Shown piece by piece: positions 25,467-35,290 of a DNA stretch of 64,000 nucleotides. Within the stretch, counting starts at the first letter, position 1. Each line of letters begins with the position of its first letter. The notes beneath the pieces were generated by a model. It worked only from the letters and a program-made list of their open reading frames with translations. It was not told the origin of the DNA and did no database searches. The position numbers were made by a program, and so were the translations under genes. The DNA comes from Bombyx mori (Eukaryota; Arthropoda; Insecta; Lepidoptera; Bombycidae). The stretch covers positions 392,001-456,000 of the forward strand of contig NC_085133.1 in assembly GCF_030269925.1 (NCBI RefSeq). The letters run 5' to 3'.

Positions 25467-27815
25467 GTGGGTGCCACCGTCCAGCATGTCATACCATTAA
25501 TACTTAAGATGAGGATAAGATATGTGGTACAGGTGAGTGATAAAACGGTTTTTCGTACAGTGACTGTATGAGAATTAAACCAACATGGTCTGAAATGGTA
25601 CTGCGGGCCTAATTGACCTGATTGTAGTTACTCTACATGGGTAGTACTGAATTGAAATATTTTCATTTCGGTGTTGTAATGTACATATTTGGAAATGAGC
25701 AACAAGTATCTTGCCCATTTTTCTTATGGTAAAGTCGCGAAGATTTGAATTCGCTTGTGAAGATGTACTTCAATAAAATTATGTAGTCTCTAGTTTAATT
25801 ATAGTTTTACAACCCGCTGTCTGTCTGACATTAATATTCCTCTGGAATCTATGCGGCTTGGTATATTAGTAGCGGATTTAGTGCCAAAGTTATCGGAGTT
25901 AGACAAAGCGAAGAAGGACGCAAGCAAGGAATATCATCATTGATTGACTTAACATGAGTTATGAATCAAGATACCATTCTGTATTTTCCGCTGGCTTGAA
26001 TATAATACATTAGTGTTCACGGTTATATAGAATTAACCCTTTGAGATTCAAAATCCACACGTATTGGACATATAGTTTAGTCTTAGGACCACAAAGGGTT
26101 AATCGGTGGATGAGCTCACAGCACCGCTCTGAGAAACGTGAGTGAAGTCTCAGTTGCGTAAGTGCTGGCCCATACTTCGAACCAGAACATGTCATTAATC
26201 AGCATACACCAAGCCACCAACAACGACGAGATGTTGCTTCATTTTGGAAGTCGCAAAAGCGTATTGGTTATGCATTTCCTTAGAAAAATAACAGTGCAAT
26301 CTGCAAGATTGTAACTTGGCATTGTACCACTCGAGTATACCGAATCCCTTGTCCTCAAGCAAGACGGCCTGGACAACTAGTCTGGCGATGTCGGATAAGG
26401 TTCTTGACCTCCTGGCGATGACGGATAAGGTTCTTGATCTCGTCTGTGTGTTGCAGACTTATCGAATATATTTGAATCGTTTCTGCCGCAACTGCTCACC
26501 TACCCGAACCCGATCGACCCGCTGAACGGTGACGCGGCCGCCATGTACCTGCACAAGCCCGAGGAGTACAAGAAAAAAGTCTGTGGTGAGTTTCCTTACG
26601 ACAGGAACAACTATAATATGGTCATATAGATCGGGACCACACTGCAGGGTGATGGCCAAGTCTTCATAAATCTTAATATCCACTTTTAACGTCACAGATG
26701 TGTCTTATCTCTTATCCAACACTCGGTCATAGCATCTGATAAGTGTAATAATATCTTGCTCGTTTTTATTTGAGAAAACAGTTTTCCTATTTCTGCCGCG
26801 ATATTTGAAGGGTGAGATAGCAATTACTCACGCTGTCGTCTGGGATCTGACAATCGCTTAACACAAGCGAACCTACCCATGTTAAATATATAGGAGATCA
26901 TCGTCTCCATCACTGCTGAGCAAAGAATGAACCTAAGTCGTCTAAATGTCCACATTGCATCACTTTAAAGTGGGTGGCGCATTTACGTTGTAGGTGTCTA
27001 TGGGCTCCAGTAACCACTTAACACCAGTGTGCTTAGTGCGAGTTTTTTAACGTTCTGGATAGCGTAATAGTTAACCCTATTTTATATGCAGTTGGAACAG
27101 CGCCCCTAACGGCAAACGTAGGCAAACGATTCCATTCCATACAAATATGAGTTAACTTTTACGCTATCGAGAACGTTAAAAAACTCGCACTAAGCACACA
27201 GGCGGGCCATAGCTCGCCCACTCACCTAAGTAATTAAAACAAGGGTGCGTGTACTTGTGTACGCGCGTAAAAAGTTATACTATTTTTATTAAATTTATTT
27301 CTTTTTTTTTTAATATTAAATAATTAATAATAAATATTTAACGTTAATAATTTAATAATATTTAGTATGAATTATATTAAATAATAATTTTGTCATTTAT
27401 ATTACTAAAAAATGAATGCTAATAACACTTTTTTTACGAGTGTACATGCGCGAAAGTTCACCTGCGACTATATTCAGACTCGCCAAGTTACGTCGGTCGT
27501 ATTGTAATGAGCGATTTAGTGAGCAACTTCATTTCTGTTAAATTTGTGTCACGGTGCGCGCGCATCGTAAAATTTCACTCTCATCAATTTTTCATAACGC
27601 GCCTAAAGTATAACTTCAAAAAAAAACCTCAACCGAAAACTTTCGGGTTCGCAGACTACGTTCGTAAGTTCGCCACAGAAGAAGCGTTGCTAGAGAAAGA
27701 CGCGATAACAGGGGTCGGGGCCAGCGCCAACAAGGCGAGCAACGGCAACGACTCGGACTCGGAGTCCTCGATGAGCGACTTCAGCGAAGACGAGGCGCAC
27801 GACATGGAGTTATAA
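16638..27815 (+). CDS. UBE2H: Ubiquitin-conjugating enzyme E2 H, complete, 5 exons
   Basis: Exons: 16638-16690, 23485-23561, 24796-24963, 26457-26585, 27655-27815. Phases agree; total 588 nt, 195 aa. The protein starts [18 protein letters not shown] and carries the UBC fold. Visible are [48 protein letters not shown] with the catalytic Cys (about residue 87), the WTALYDL segment after it, and [14 protein letters not shown]. The C-terminus is acidic and serine-rich ([13 protein letters not shown]...DMEL), as in UBE2H across animals. E2 enzymes carry ubiquitin as a thioester and pass it to a substrate, usually with an E3; UBE2H is known to work with the CTLH/GID ligase complex. The protein is about 12 residues longer than the 183-aa vertebrate form, the extra lying in the low-complexity stretch before the acidic tail. 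Intron 1 is 6.8 kb and full of repeats. An AATAAA lies 72 nt after the stop. Confidence 0.96.
18325..18560 (+). mobile_element. Helitron-like element (UBE2H intron 1)
   Basis: Contains aaaactacgcaacggatttt, and ends gaagcgagggcgggtcgtta before gt, similar to the CTAG end of the 57.4-kb copy. Left boundary uncertain. Confidence 0.45.
18681..18755 (-). mobile_element. Bm1-type SINE 3' fragment
   Basis: tagcttagatgggtggacag through agtggttaccggatccata matches the poly(A)-proximal end of the family on the minus strand. Confidence 0.65.
19053..19394 (-). mobile_element. Bm1-type SINE (left arm of inverted pair, UBE2H intron 1)
   Basis: Poly(T), the family body and part of the middle (acgcaaattataattttgtg, ccgtggaagtcaatcgtgaa). 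The tRNA-like head is missing. Confidence 0.8.
19526..19770 (+). mobile_element. Bm1-type SINE (right arm of inverted pair, UBE2H intron 1)
   Basis: A complete body from ctggtggtaggatctcttgt to ctaagcaat plus poly(A). It lies 131 bp from an inverted copy of the same body, so a transcript could fold into a stem of roughly 200 bp. Confidence 0.85.
20175..20435 (-). mobile_element. SINE, second family, 5' truncated
   Basis: Poly(T), taagctgatggtcttgagag, gtgagctcacggggctcaaa and the tcgtcgcaagcggcg-like block are present; it lacks the usual gacgtg end. Confidence 0.75.
20527..20810 (-). mobile_element. tRNA-derived SINE, fourth family, minus copy
   Basis: Reads from a T-rich tail to a tRNA-like head whose B box appears as cgggattcgaacccgcga. 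It matches the plus-strand copy at 25126-25465 nearly end to end (aacaatcacgccacgttaac, aagaacttgtgttacaggta). Confidence 0.75.
21531..21592 (+). mobile_element. SINE fragment, variant of second family
   Basis: ccctgtcctggtgaaactgg and ccaccagtaatcattcaatc, then poly(A), match the reverse complement of the 61266-61631 element's tail end. Confidence 0.6.
21925..22035 (-). mobile_element. Degenerate Bm1-type SINE fragment
   Basis: tattgtctagacgggtgaat, gacgttacggggttatc and ctatcaccttgagac align loosely to the poly(A) half of the family on the minus strand. Confidence 0.4.
22068..22345 (-). mobile_element. Helitron-like element (UBE2H intron 1)
   Basis: On the minus strand it runs from TATATAAAAATAAATTGCTG to CAGCTAG followed by T, with no terminal inverted repeats. 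It is the inverted counterpart of 60606-60857, sharing ccgtccgacgggggacac and atcggtccagctgttctcg. Confidence 0.55.
22636..22835 (-). mobile_element. Degenerate Bm1-type SINE
   Basis: cataacgactgtcccactct, gcggcagcatcagacag and cattacacgatcgaatga follow the family's order on the minus strand with many changes. Confidence 0.5.
22855..23393. mobile_element. Possible degenerate hAT-type element
   Basis: Begins cagggccggacttgaaactt and ends gtaaatccaccactg, whose reverse complement is cagtggtggatttac, as in hAT ends. The interior is AT-rich with no open frame. An 8-bp duplication is not convincing (gacggttg against gatgtgag). Confidence 0.35.
23776..23985 (+). mobile_element. Bm1-type SINE (UBE2H intron 2)
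   Basis: ttggtggtgggacgtcttgt through acgtaagcaataaaa. It has an internal deletion after gtgaagca. It begins 215 bp after the donor of exon 2. Confidence 0.75.
24087..24162 (+). mobile_element. Bm1-type SINE 3' fragment
   Basis: attgcttggtctacggctcc, taaccacctggtgggcgat and ctatctacgcattaaaaa match the poly(A)-proximal end in degraded form. Confidence 0.4.
25126..25465 (+). mobile_element. tRNA-derived SINE with an 81-A tail (UBE2H intron 3)
   Basis: The head is ggccgtctggtgtagtggta with the B box gggttcgaatcccgcc. A body shared with 20527-20810 follows, then 81 uninterrupted A residues at 25385-25465. Such a long pure tail suggests a recent insertion. No target duplication could be made out. 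Confidence 0.8.
26966..27240 (+). mobile_element. Bm1-type SINE 3' half, interrupted by a miniature element
   Basis: aaagtgggtggcgcatttac through ccacttaacaccag, then an inserted element, then gcgggccatagctcgcccac and aagtaattaaaa. Confidence 0.75.
27028..27198. mobile_element. Miniature inverted-repeat element inside a SINE, 3-bp duplication CAG
   Basis: Long, almost perfect inverted ends. The left reads tgtgcttagtgcgagttttt and on to aacgttct; the right reads agaacgttaaaaaactcgca and on to ctaagcaca. Total 171 bp, flanked by CAG at 27025-27027 and 27199-27201. It has no coding capacity. The superfamily is not identified; a 2-3 bp duplication is compatible with CMC-like groups. Confidence 0.75.
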
Positions 27816-30800
27816 CACAGACTGGCCCGGACCGCAGCCCGCGCGAGGCCGCTCACCGCCACCGCTCTGTGAACGCGTACGAGAACAATAAAAACGTTCG
27901 TTGATTCGAATTCGAATTGTAACGGTTTTAGTTTTCGAATTTCGAACCCGGAAGTCGCACTTTTTGAAAGTATCGTTGAACAACCGTATCCGTTTTGGCT
28001 TGTTTCGTTTTGTATTCGAACGACAAGAGATTGAATATAATTGTTTCTTAAACTATTGAGATATTAAAACTATATATAATTGGTGTATTCAATTTTCAGT
28101 GGTCTATTAATTTTTTTCGTATCAAAATTCGTTTTGTTTCACTCTAATGTACTTACTCAATGTATTAATCCAATTACAATTTAAAATAATAATACTACAT
28201 GACACCAAACAAAACACTAAAGCACTATAGTGAGATTAATGTTGTATCTGTATTTGAATAATAAAAATCGCTGCTACAGATAATATTAAGATAATGGGGT
28301 TGCCAATAAAAATATTTTTCCACACGCAGAGAGACAGCTTCAAAAAATATATATATTGTAAAAAATAATTAAGGATTCGATCGTTTTATGTAGAAAAGTT
28401 CAAAGTCACTCTCTTCTACGACTAAAGAAAAATTTATATTCATAGCGTTAATTCGGAAACGTAATTGTAATGAAATTGAACGTACATTGTTTTCTAAAAT
28501 GAAAACGCCTACCGTGTTCACAAGTGCTCACAATTAGCAGTTGGCGGCTGAGTTTAGTGCTGCTCTGTAGTATAGGTACCCATAACAAGCGTCAGGGCTC
28601 CCATCAGGAAAACGTACTCGCACAGTTCCGCGTTGAACCATAAACTTGTTGCTTTATAAATGAAGGGCTGTAAATATCCTGGTAAAATTAATACCGACCG
28701 AAACGCGTTCGCAGGTGAGTTTGGTCACACAATGAATCTTGATAGGCAAATACGAACTTAATACTGAAGTACGTCTGCCGCGGACAGCTGTCAACATGAA
28801 GTCAACACAAAACCACTACGGCCTTTTAATCCTAAAAGGTACGTAAACTTTTGCCAGATCATCAGAAATATATAAATATATATTTTTTGGTTGGTTCTTT
28901 TCGGCATAACGCGGTCGGTGTGTAGCGATGTTCTTGTATTTTTATGGAATTGTAAAAACGGTAAACGGACCCTAGGATTGTTGGTGATTCGTCCTTAATA
29001 AACGAGGCTCGTGATGAAGCACGGCCAAGAGACCGGTCACGAGGTATGGTCCCGGGTGCTAACGACCAGAAAAGGGTGGCTCTTCTCCAGATACATCTTC
29101 CCCGTCATTCATGGTAGTGTCTTTACTGTCTTTTTTGTTGTACATTTATACTTTACCCGCATGGAATACACTGTACTTTAAGTGGCTCCAGCACTGGGTA
29201 AAAAGTGACTTGTGTTAACGCCCAATATTCAAACTATTTCCATCCCGATTATCGTTGTTTTTTTGTTGTATTTTTATACTTTACCATATCATTAAATAAA
29301 TAGGTACCTGCCTGCAGGTCTGCCATAATCGTGTCACTGGACCAGAGCACCGGCTGTCTTTTTCATTAGGCCACTAGCCCTGTCTCATCTGCGATCCGGT
29401 CATAGGTCTCTGAACGCTTGGGGTTATTAGTCGATAGAGCTTCGATATAATTCGATATTTCGACTAAAAAAAATAAAATAAGAGTAATCAATTTAGAACG
29501 CCTCTTTTTTTTCGAATTTATGGACATGTTAAGTGTCGGTTAGCACTTTGGGAAGGTGCGAGTCTGTACCGTGTTTCGTTACGAGCGAGTAGAATACGCT
29601 TTAAGGTTAGAAGCAATACGACAGTCGAAGTGTTCACGTTAAATCAGAGAATCTTATTGTAAAATGGAGAAATTGTAATATTAGATATTTAGGATTTTAA
29701 AGGTTTTAAAATGTAGACGTAAAAATTATTTGAGAGAGGCTGCGGTCGATTTCTGGCCCCTGAGCTCAAACCGCTTCAGCCTTATCTGTAAGGCAATGTT
29801 TACGAGGAGTGCATTGTCGGTCAACGCTTTTGAATAAGCCTTAATTACCTTATCTTTCTTTTTTCTTCCACGGTTCCGCATGACGGAATGGGGAGCTTGT
29901 TTACACTTGACCTCACGAAAATTGCACACACTGTAATGACCTCGCATTTTGCATCTCGTTGATTCTGCTTTGCTTTGAAAGAATCTGAACGTCTTTACTT
30001 CATATTGAAATCTTGTAGTGGTAACTCGTCTATGATCGTAGACTGATGAAGCATGGCGTATCTGCAACACCTCCCCCACAACCCCGGCGCCGCAGCCGCC
30101 CCCCGTTAACGTGACGTACGCAACTTGCGACCACGAGTCTGTGGGCTGATCAAAATGGCCGGGATCACGAGTTTTTAAAGTACTTCTTCCGTTTTGTTAT
30201 CTCTTTGAAGGAGAAGGATTAGCGCGCTTATAGATACATTTGAAAACTGTCTCAGTACCGTTCACAGAGCTAGTAGCTACGGGCGCGATCGATCTAGTTA
30301 CTTGTACATAACTTAAATATGTCCGACAATAGAGTTTATCGAACTTAAATTTACTAAACAGTGTAAAGGAACAGTCAGCACTATCTCATAGGTATTAATG
30401 TATTTTTTATTATTATTAATAATTAATTTTAGTCTTAATTTCGTTTGAAAGAATGTTGTTTGGTAATCGCGCTTCGTTACGTGACGATGAGCCCGTCTCG
30501 CGGTGTAACGCAGCTCTGTTAGTGCGTCCGCACCGAGCGTCGCTGTTCGCAGTTAGCTTCGTACGAATATTGCTTAAATTAGGTAGCGCATAAAGTCGAA
30601 TTTACGTTGTACAAAAACTGCACTTATAACTTTGACTGTGGGGTTTTTTTTTTTGATGTATTAAAATTAAATTTGTAGATTAACTACTTAAATGAATCTT
30701 AATCTGCAAATAGTCGTTTAGATATCAATCGCATTACACTAGAACCGATTATGATTTGAAAAGTATAAATCTTGTACATTCGACTTTATACCTTAATGTC

Positions 30801-32600
30801 GAGCAATAACGTTTCGTGCCTCGCGTGAGCGGCGTGAGCGCTTATCTGTCGGCGGACGAAAAAATAAATATAATTAGCATATCGTTGATTTGCAATTCAA
30901 TAGTAATTACCCGTACGTGTAAACAAAGATGAATAAAAATCAATTGTGACGCATTTCGCAATGTTTCATGACCCGTGACATTGCACACGAAGGTTCGTGC
31001 AAATTCTCTAAATTATAATTTTTTTTTTCTTTTGAATCCGTATTATTGAGTTAGATCAGCGCGTTATATTCCTGGAATGTTCACGGCAGTATGTTGATGG
31101 TCTCAGTGAGCGAACCATACAGGAAATTTAATGAAGATTTTCGTTATGGCAACAGAAAATTTTAGTTTGTCTATAGTCGCGAAATACACGATCTGTGATT
31201 GTTTTTTTCTTCCTTATTTCCAGTTGTATGTTCATTTGTCAATAGTGTTTTTTTTTTTATAATTGTAAAACATCGTACTTAGTATAATTCATAATTAAAA
31301 GATTAATAATTTAGTTGTTTTTAGCTTGTTTGGGCTTTGGACACCGCCTTTTTTTACATCTAGAACATAAACCATGATGTGAATATAATCTACTGTACAT
31401 TTGTAACATAGTAACGGGAATTAACGCATTTTACCTTTAAAAATTTGTCCCAATATTCTAAAAGATAGATGCAAAATCTTTTTAAAATAAACATCTATAA
31501 TCTTAAGAAATCTGTATTAAAAATCTTGCAAATAAAAAACTGGAACACCAATAATATTGTTGATTAAAATTATAGGTACTAGTCTCATAATTTCGACGTC
31601 GTCGGGTAATAATTGCGTTAATTCCTAATATTTTGTTATTCAATTAAGCAACCAAAATAATTTATGAGTAAGTTTGTAACGCTTGTATGAATGTCGGCGG
31701 TGTTGCAAGCAATAGAGAAAAATTCGCTGTACACCAAATAATACTAGCATGAAGAGCGCTGATTCTGTCGTTTCCTGGGTTTGCTTGGCATAAATACTTT
31801 TAACACAATGTACTTTTTGTTTGAAGAACATAATGCCACAAATTTAATTGATTACAAAAAAAAAATCGCCCATCACTTTAAAAAGCTTTAAATGAAAACA
31901 AAATAATGGATTTTAAATTTATTCTTCAAATATTTTTCAACATATCAATTTTTCTTTTCATTTACAAAAAGCTTCAATTAAAAAAAAAAAACGTTTGGAC
32001 ACATAATAGATCTCTCAGTCTATGACATGTTGCGAACTAAAAGTGTTGCAATTTGTATATTTAAGTGAATAGGGTTAAACATAGATTTTAAATTAAAAAA
32101 AGAAAACGAAAAAAATATATTAATATTATAGACATATATTATCTTCGAAATAATAAAAAAAAAACTAAAAGCCATAATAATATATTTTGGTATAAGAAAA
32201 GAATAACGTAATTTTTTGTCGATGGTTGATTTTGATAAGATTCCGTCATGTCCACCCCTGCTTTATTATTTTGATGATATTTTAATATTTTGACAGTGAA
32301 CTGTTGGCCGTAAATAGTACATTTTGAAAGCAAATTATGTATTTTTAATATTTGACAATATGGTGTTCCGATGTCGCTCGATAAATGTACTGTATGAGTT
32401 CCAACAACGGTTATGCATGTTACAAAATTATATTAATAACCATTTTATTTCTTTACATAATATAATAAAACTTACGTTATTTTAAGTACATTTGCGTTTT
32501 ATTTAGCCCTCTTTTCGATTTCTTACTTAACACTTTGTCTGTGGTCAATGAAACTTGACAAGAATGCAAATATAAAATTGTATGGTTCTTGTCTTTTGTT
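27816..32600 (+). other. Repeat-poor region after UBE2H, possible long 3' UTR
   Basis: Nearly 5 kb in which none of the window's SINE families was recognised, unlike almost every other non-coding stretch here. It holds AATAAA hexamers at 27887-27892 and about 28258-28263 and several AT-rich tracts. Human UBE2H mRNA is known for a long 3' UTR, so this may be transcribed. One 117-codon frame on the minus strand (29726-30079) is not recognised. Confidence 0.4.
27887..27892 (+). terminator. Proximal UBE2H poly(A) signal
   Basis: AATAAA 72 nt after the UBE2H stop codon. Confidence 0.6.
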
Positions 32601-32641
32601 TGTTTAGTACATGTATGTGTACTTTGTGAGCAAATACCGTA

Positions 32642-32867
32642 CAGTACCAGGCAATAAATATTGCACATCGATATTTAGAAAGAGACAGTCGTCTAATTTT
32701 GTTTTTGTTGTAGAGCGTTTCTTGTGTGCGACGAAACACTAATGATCCGGTGTCTATGGAGACTAAGTGTCAATTAGGTGATGTGCGACAGATATAACGC
32801 TCTACGAAGCAAAAATTAACCGTCTCTTTCCCAGGGTCGATGTGCAATATTTGTCGCCCGGGTACTG
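32642..32867. mobile_element. Foldback miniature element with TA duplication (Tc1/mariner type)
   Basis: Starts CAGTACCAGGCAATAAATAT and ends ATATTTGTCGCCCGGGTACTG. The two halves are inverted copies over about 90 bp each (ttgcacatcga, gaaagagac and tagagcgtt recur inverted). TA flanks both ends (32640-32641, 32868-32869). No transposase frame. Confidence 0.7.
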
Positions 32868-35290
32868 TACACACTATCAAGGACTAAAAATGTATGAGAT
32901 GAATCCTAGAGCGAGTTTACGTTACCTGACCGAATTTCTAACTTTAATAAACCGTCGAGTCGGGAATATGTTACAATCGCCTCGGCTGGTTGCCACCATG
33001 AAGAAACAAGCGATCTTGTTTGATGGGCTGTTGTTGAGACGTGAGGTCCCCCTTCTGTGCCCCCTCACGCAATGTTTGCGGACATCAGTGCACTCAATCC
33101 TTTATCGTGGAAGTATTCGCGATCATGCCTTATGTATCTAGTTAGACATGTGCTCATTTTTGAAGTGAAACTTCTAAAGCGACTTCCAACAAGGTTGCGT
33201 TAAACGTTTAACGCTACCGTGGAATAGAAAGAGACAGAGCGAGTGTGAATGCGTGGAACTCGAACGCACGCGCGTAGTATTAAAAAATTATTTATTAAAA
33301 AAAAATAAGTTATTTAAAAAAAAAATGTATACTTATATATTTATTTTTCTATCTATAATTTAAAAGATATATAGTATAAATGTTGAAGATGTCGCATTTT
33401 TTTATACACAGCATTCCCAATTACAAGAGCTATCTGATTTAAGGGTGAAAAATGAAGAAAACCACGTGCACCAAGTTGCCGTTTTTTTTTATCCGCCTTC
33501 GGGAAGTAATGAAACACCAATTTATTCTCAACATAAATCTATTAAACATAGACATTACAACAACAGGCCATATTTACAAGGGCGCCACACTCACACGAAC
33601 ATTCGTATCATATTTTCTGACATTTAAAAACAACACTAGTTTCAAACGATGACCGCTACACACAATTATAACATTTCTACTAATCACATTCCTGGGTTAA
33701 TGTTTACTGAAGACAATGGCTACTTAGTTAGGAGCTAATGGTCATGTACCCGGTTACTGTCGGTGCAGTAGGTATTGTTTTGGAACAGGACCTTCGAGAA
33801 CATTTTCAAAGAAACTTTTTTTTTATTGCATAGATGTAGGGACGAGCTCACTGTCCACCAGGTGTTAAGTAGTTACTGGAGCCCATAGACATCTACAACG
33901 TAAATGCGTCACACACCTTGAGATATAAGTTCTAAGGTCTCAAGTATAGTTATAACGGCTGCCCCACCCTTCAAACCGAAACGCATTACTGCTTCACGGC
34001 AGAAATAGGCAGGGTAGTGGTACATACCCGTGCGGACTCACAAGAGGTTCACCACCAGTAAGAAAGAAGACTTAACGTATCATCCAGACCCCCCAACCCC
34101 CCGCAGCTAAGAACATCGTTTTAGTTCAATAATTAGTTGACAGTCTGTCAACGTTAACAATGACACTGTTAGAACGGACAGGCCGTTGCCTCAACCGATT
34201 GTTCCGATTAAAATACATATGTTTATTGTATTTTTAATTGATAAATGAATTTTCTAACTAAATTTTAGTTATAATATGATTTTTAAATACGATCTTCAAG
34301 CCTACTAAGCGGGTGTCCCTCCCCCCCGAGTTCGCGGTGTTTCTCCCCTGGAACAGACACCACACCGATGCAATCCGAACGATAATGCCAATGAACTTAT
34401 CTGAACTGAACGATGGATGACACACACAGACTGGCCGTAACGCAAAACCACAATATATATCAAATTCAAAACAATTATAAAAACTAATCAAAGACAATTC
34501 ACATTTCGTATTTGCTGAAGCACTACAGACGTGTCCGCGCCGGAATATTACAAACAGTCAGCGAGCGCCCGGTGTGGTCCGCGGGCCGCACTCAATTACA
34601 ACATTCTTTTTTTAAATTTTATTATTGCAATCTAATCCTTCCTCCCTCCTAATCCTAATGCTCCTTTACATAGTTGTAGAGTAGCAGCCGCGCGGAGAGG
34701 CAGCCCTCCACTAGCCACTCCGAAGCTGCTTTTGAACCTTCACTTCAGTATTTTAGTTTATTTAAAACAAATTAACATAATCATTTCATTTATACAAATT
34801 GTCTTCTCGCATTAAAACTGTATAATCTCAAAACTTACTAGTTTTACAGGAGTGTTTTAAAGGTTTAACATGTGATATTTTTAATATTAATCAATTTGCA
34901 ACATTTATTTTTTAGTTTTTACCAGTTACATTATCTGTCTTTTAAAGTAAGATAAAATTATGTATTAATTTTGTTAATAGTAGTCAAAACATAGGTAAAC
35001 TAATAAATAAAAACTAAAACTAGACGTTTTTTTGACAGTATTTATGAGAAAAAGTACTGGTGATAACCAAATGATTCCGCATATTAACTCAATTTCGAAT
35101 ATTTTTGGAAATTGTACACTTTTAATGCGAAAAGGCCATTATTAAAAGTTACGATCAATTCTCACAATTACATCGGACGCTCCGTGTGAGGTCCAAGTTC
35201 ATCAGCTAAATGCATTCTCACACTGTGCCACATGCTTCAATATTCCGGACCGTGAACTTTACTATTAGATTCTACGACCGAGCTGGAGGG
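32868..35290. other. Intergenic DNA between UBE2H and Tom40
   Basis: Contains a SINE at 33816-34060 and otherwise unique AT-rich sequence. 34904-34909 is an AATAAA on the minus strand, about 385 nt past the Tom40 stop, and 35121-35126 is an ATTAAA on the same strand, so Tom40 probably ends in this interval. The short open frames at 32842-33141 and 33445-33652 show nothing recognisable. Confidence 0.45.
33816..34060 (-). mobile_element. Bm1-type SINE body
   Basis: The poly(T), then ttgcatagatgtagggacga, through ggtagtggtacatacccgtg and the caccaccagta end, match the body of the family. Confidence 0.8.

Noticed and set aside
25359..25571. A lysine-rich protein
   Set aside because: It is translation of the 81-nt poly(A) tract of a SINE.
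27507..27815. An ATG-initiated 102-codon frame ending in the UBE2H acidic tail
   Set aside because: Its first 49 codons are intron read-through; the real exon begins at 27655 after a clear acceptor (TTCGCAG) and continues UBE2H exon 4 in phase.
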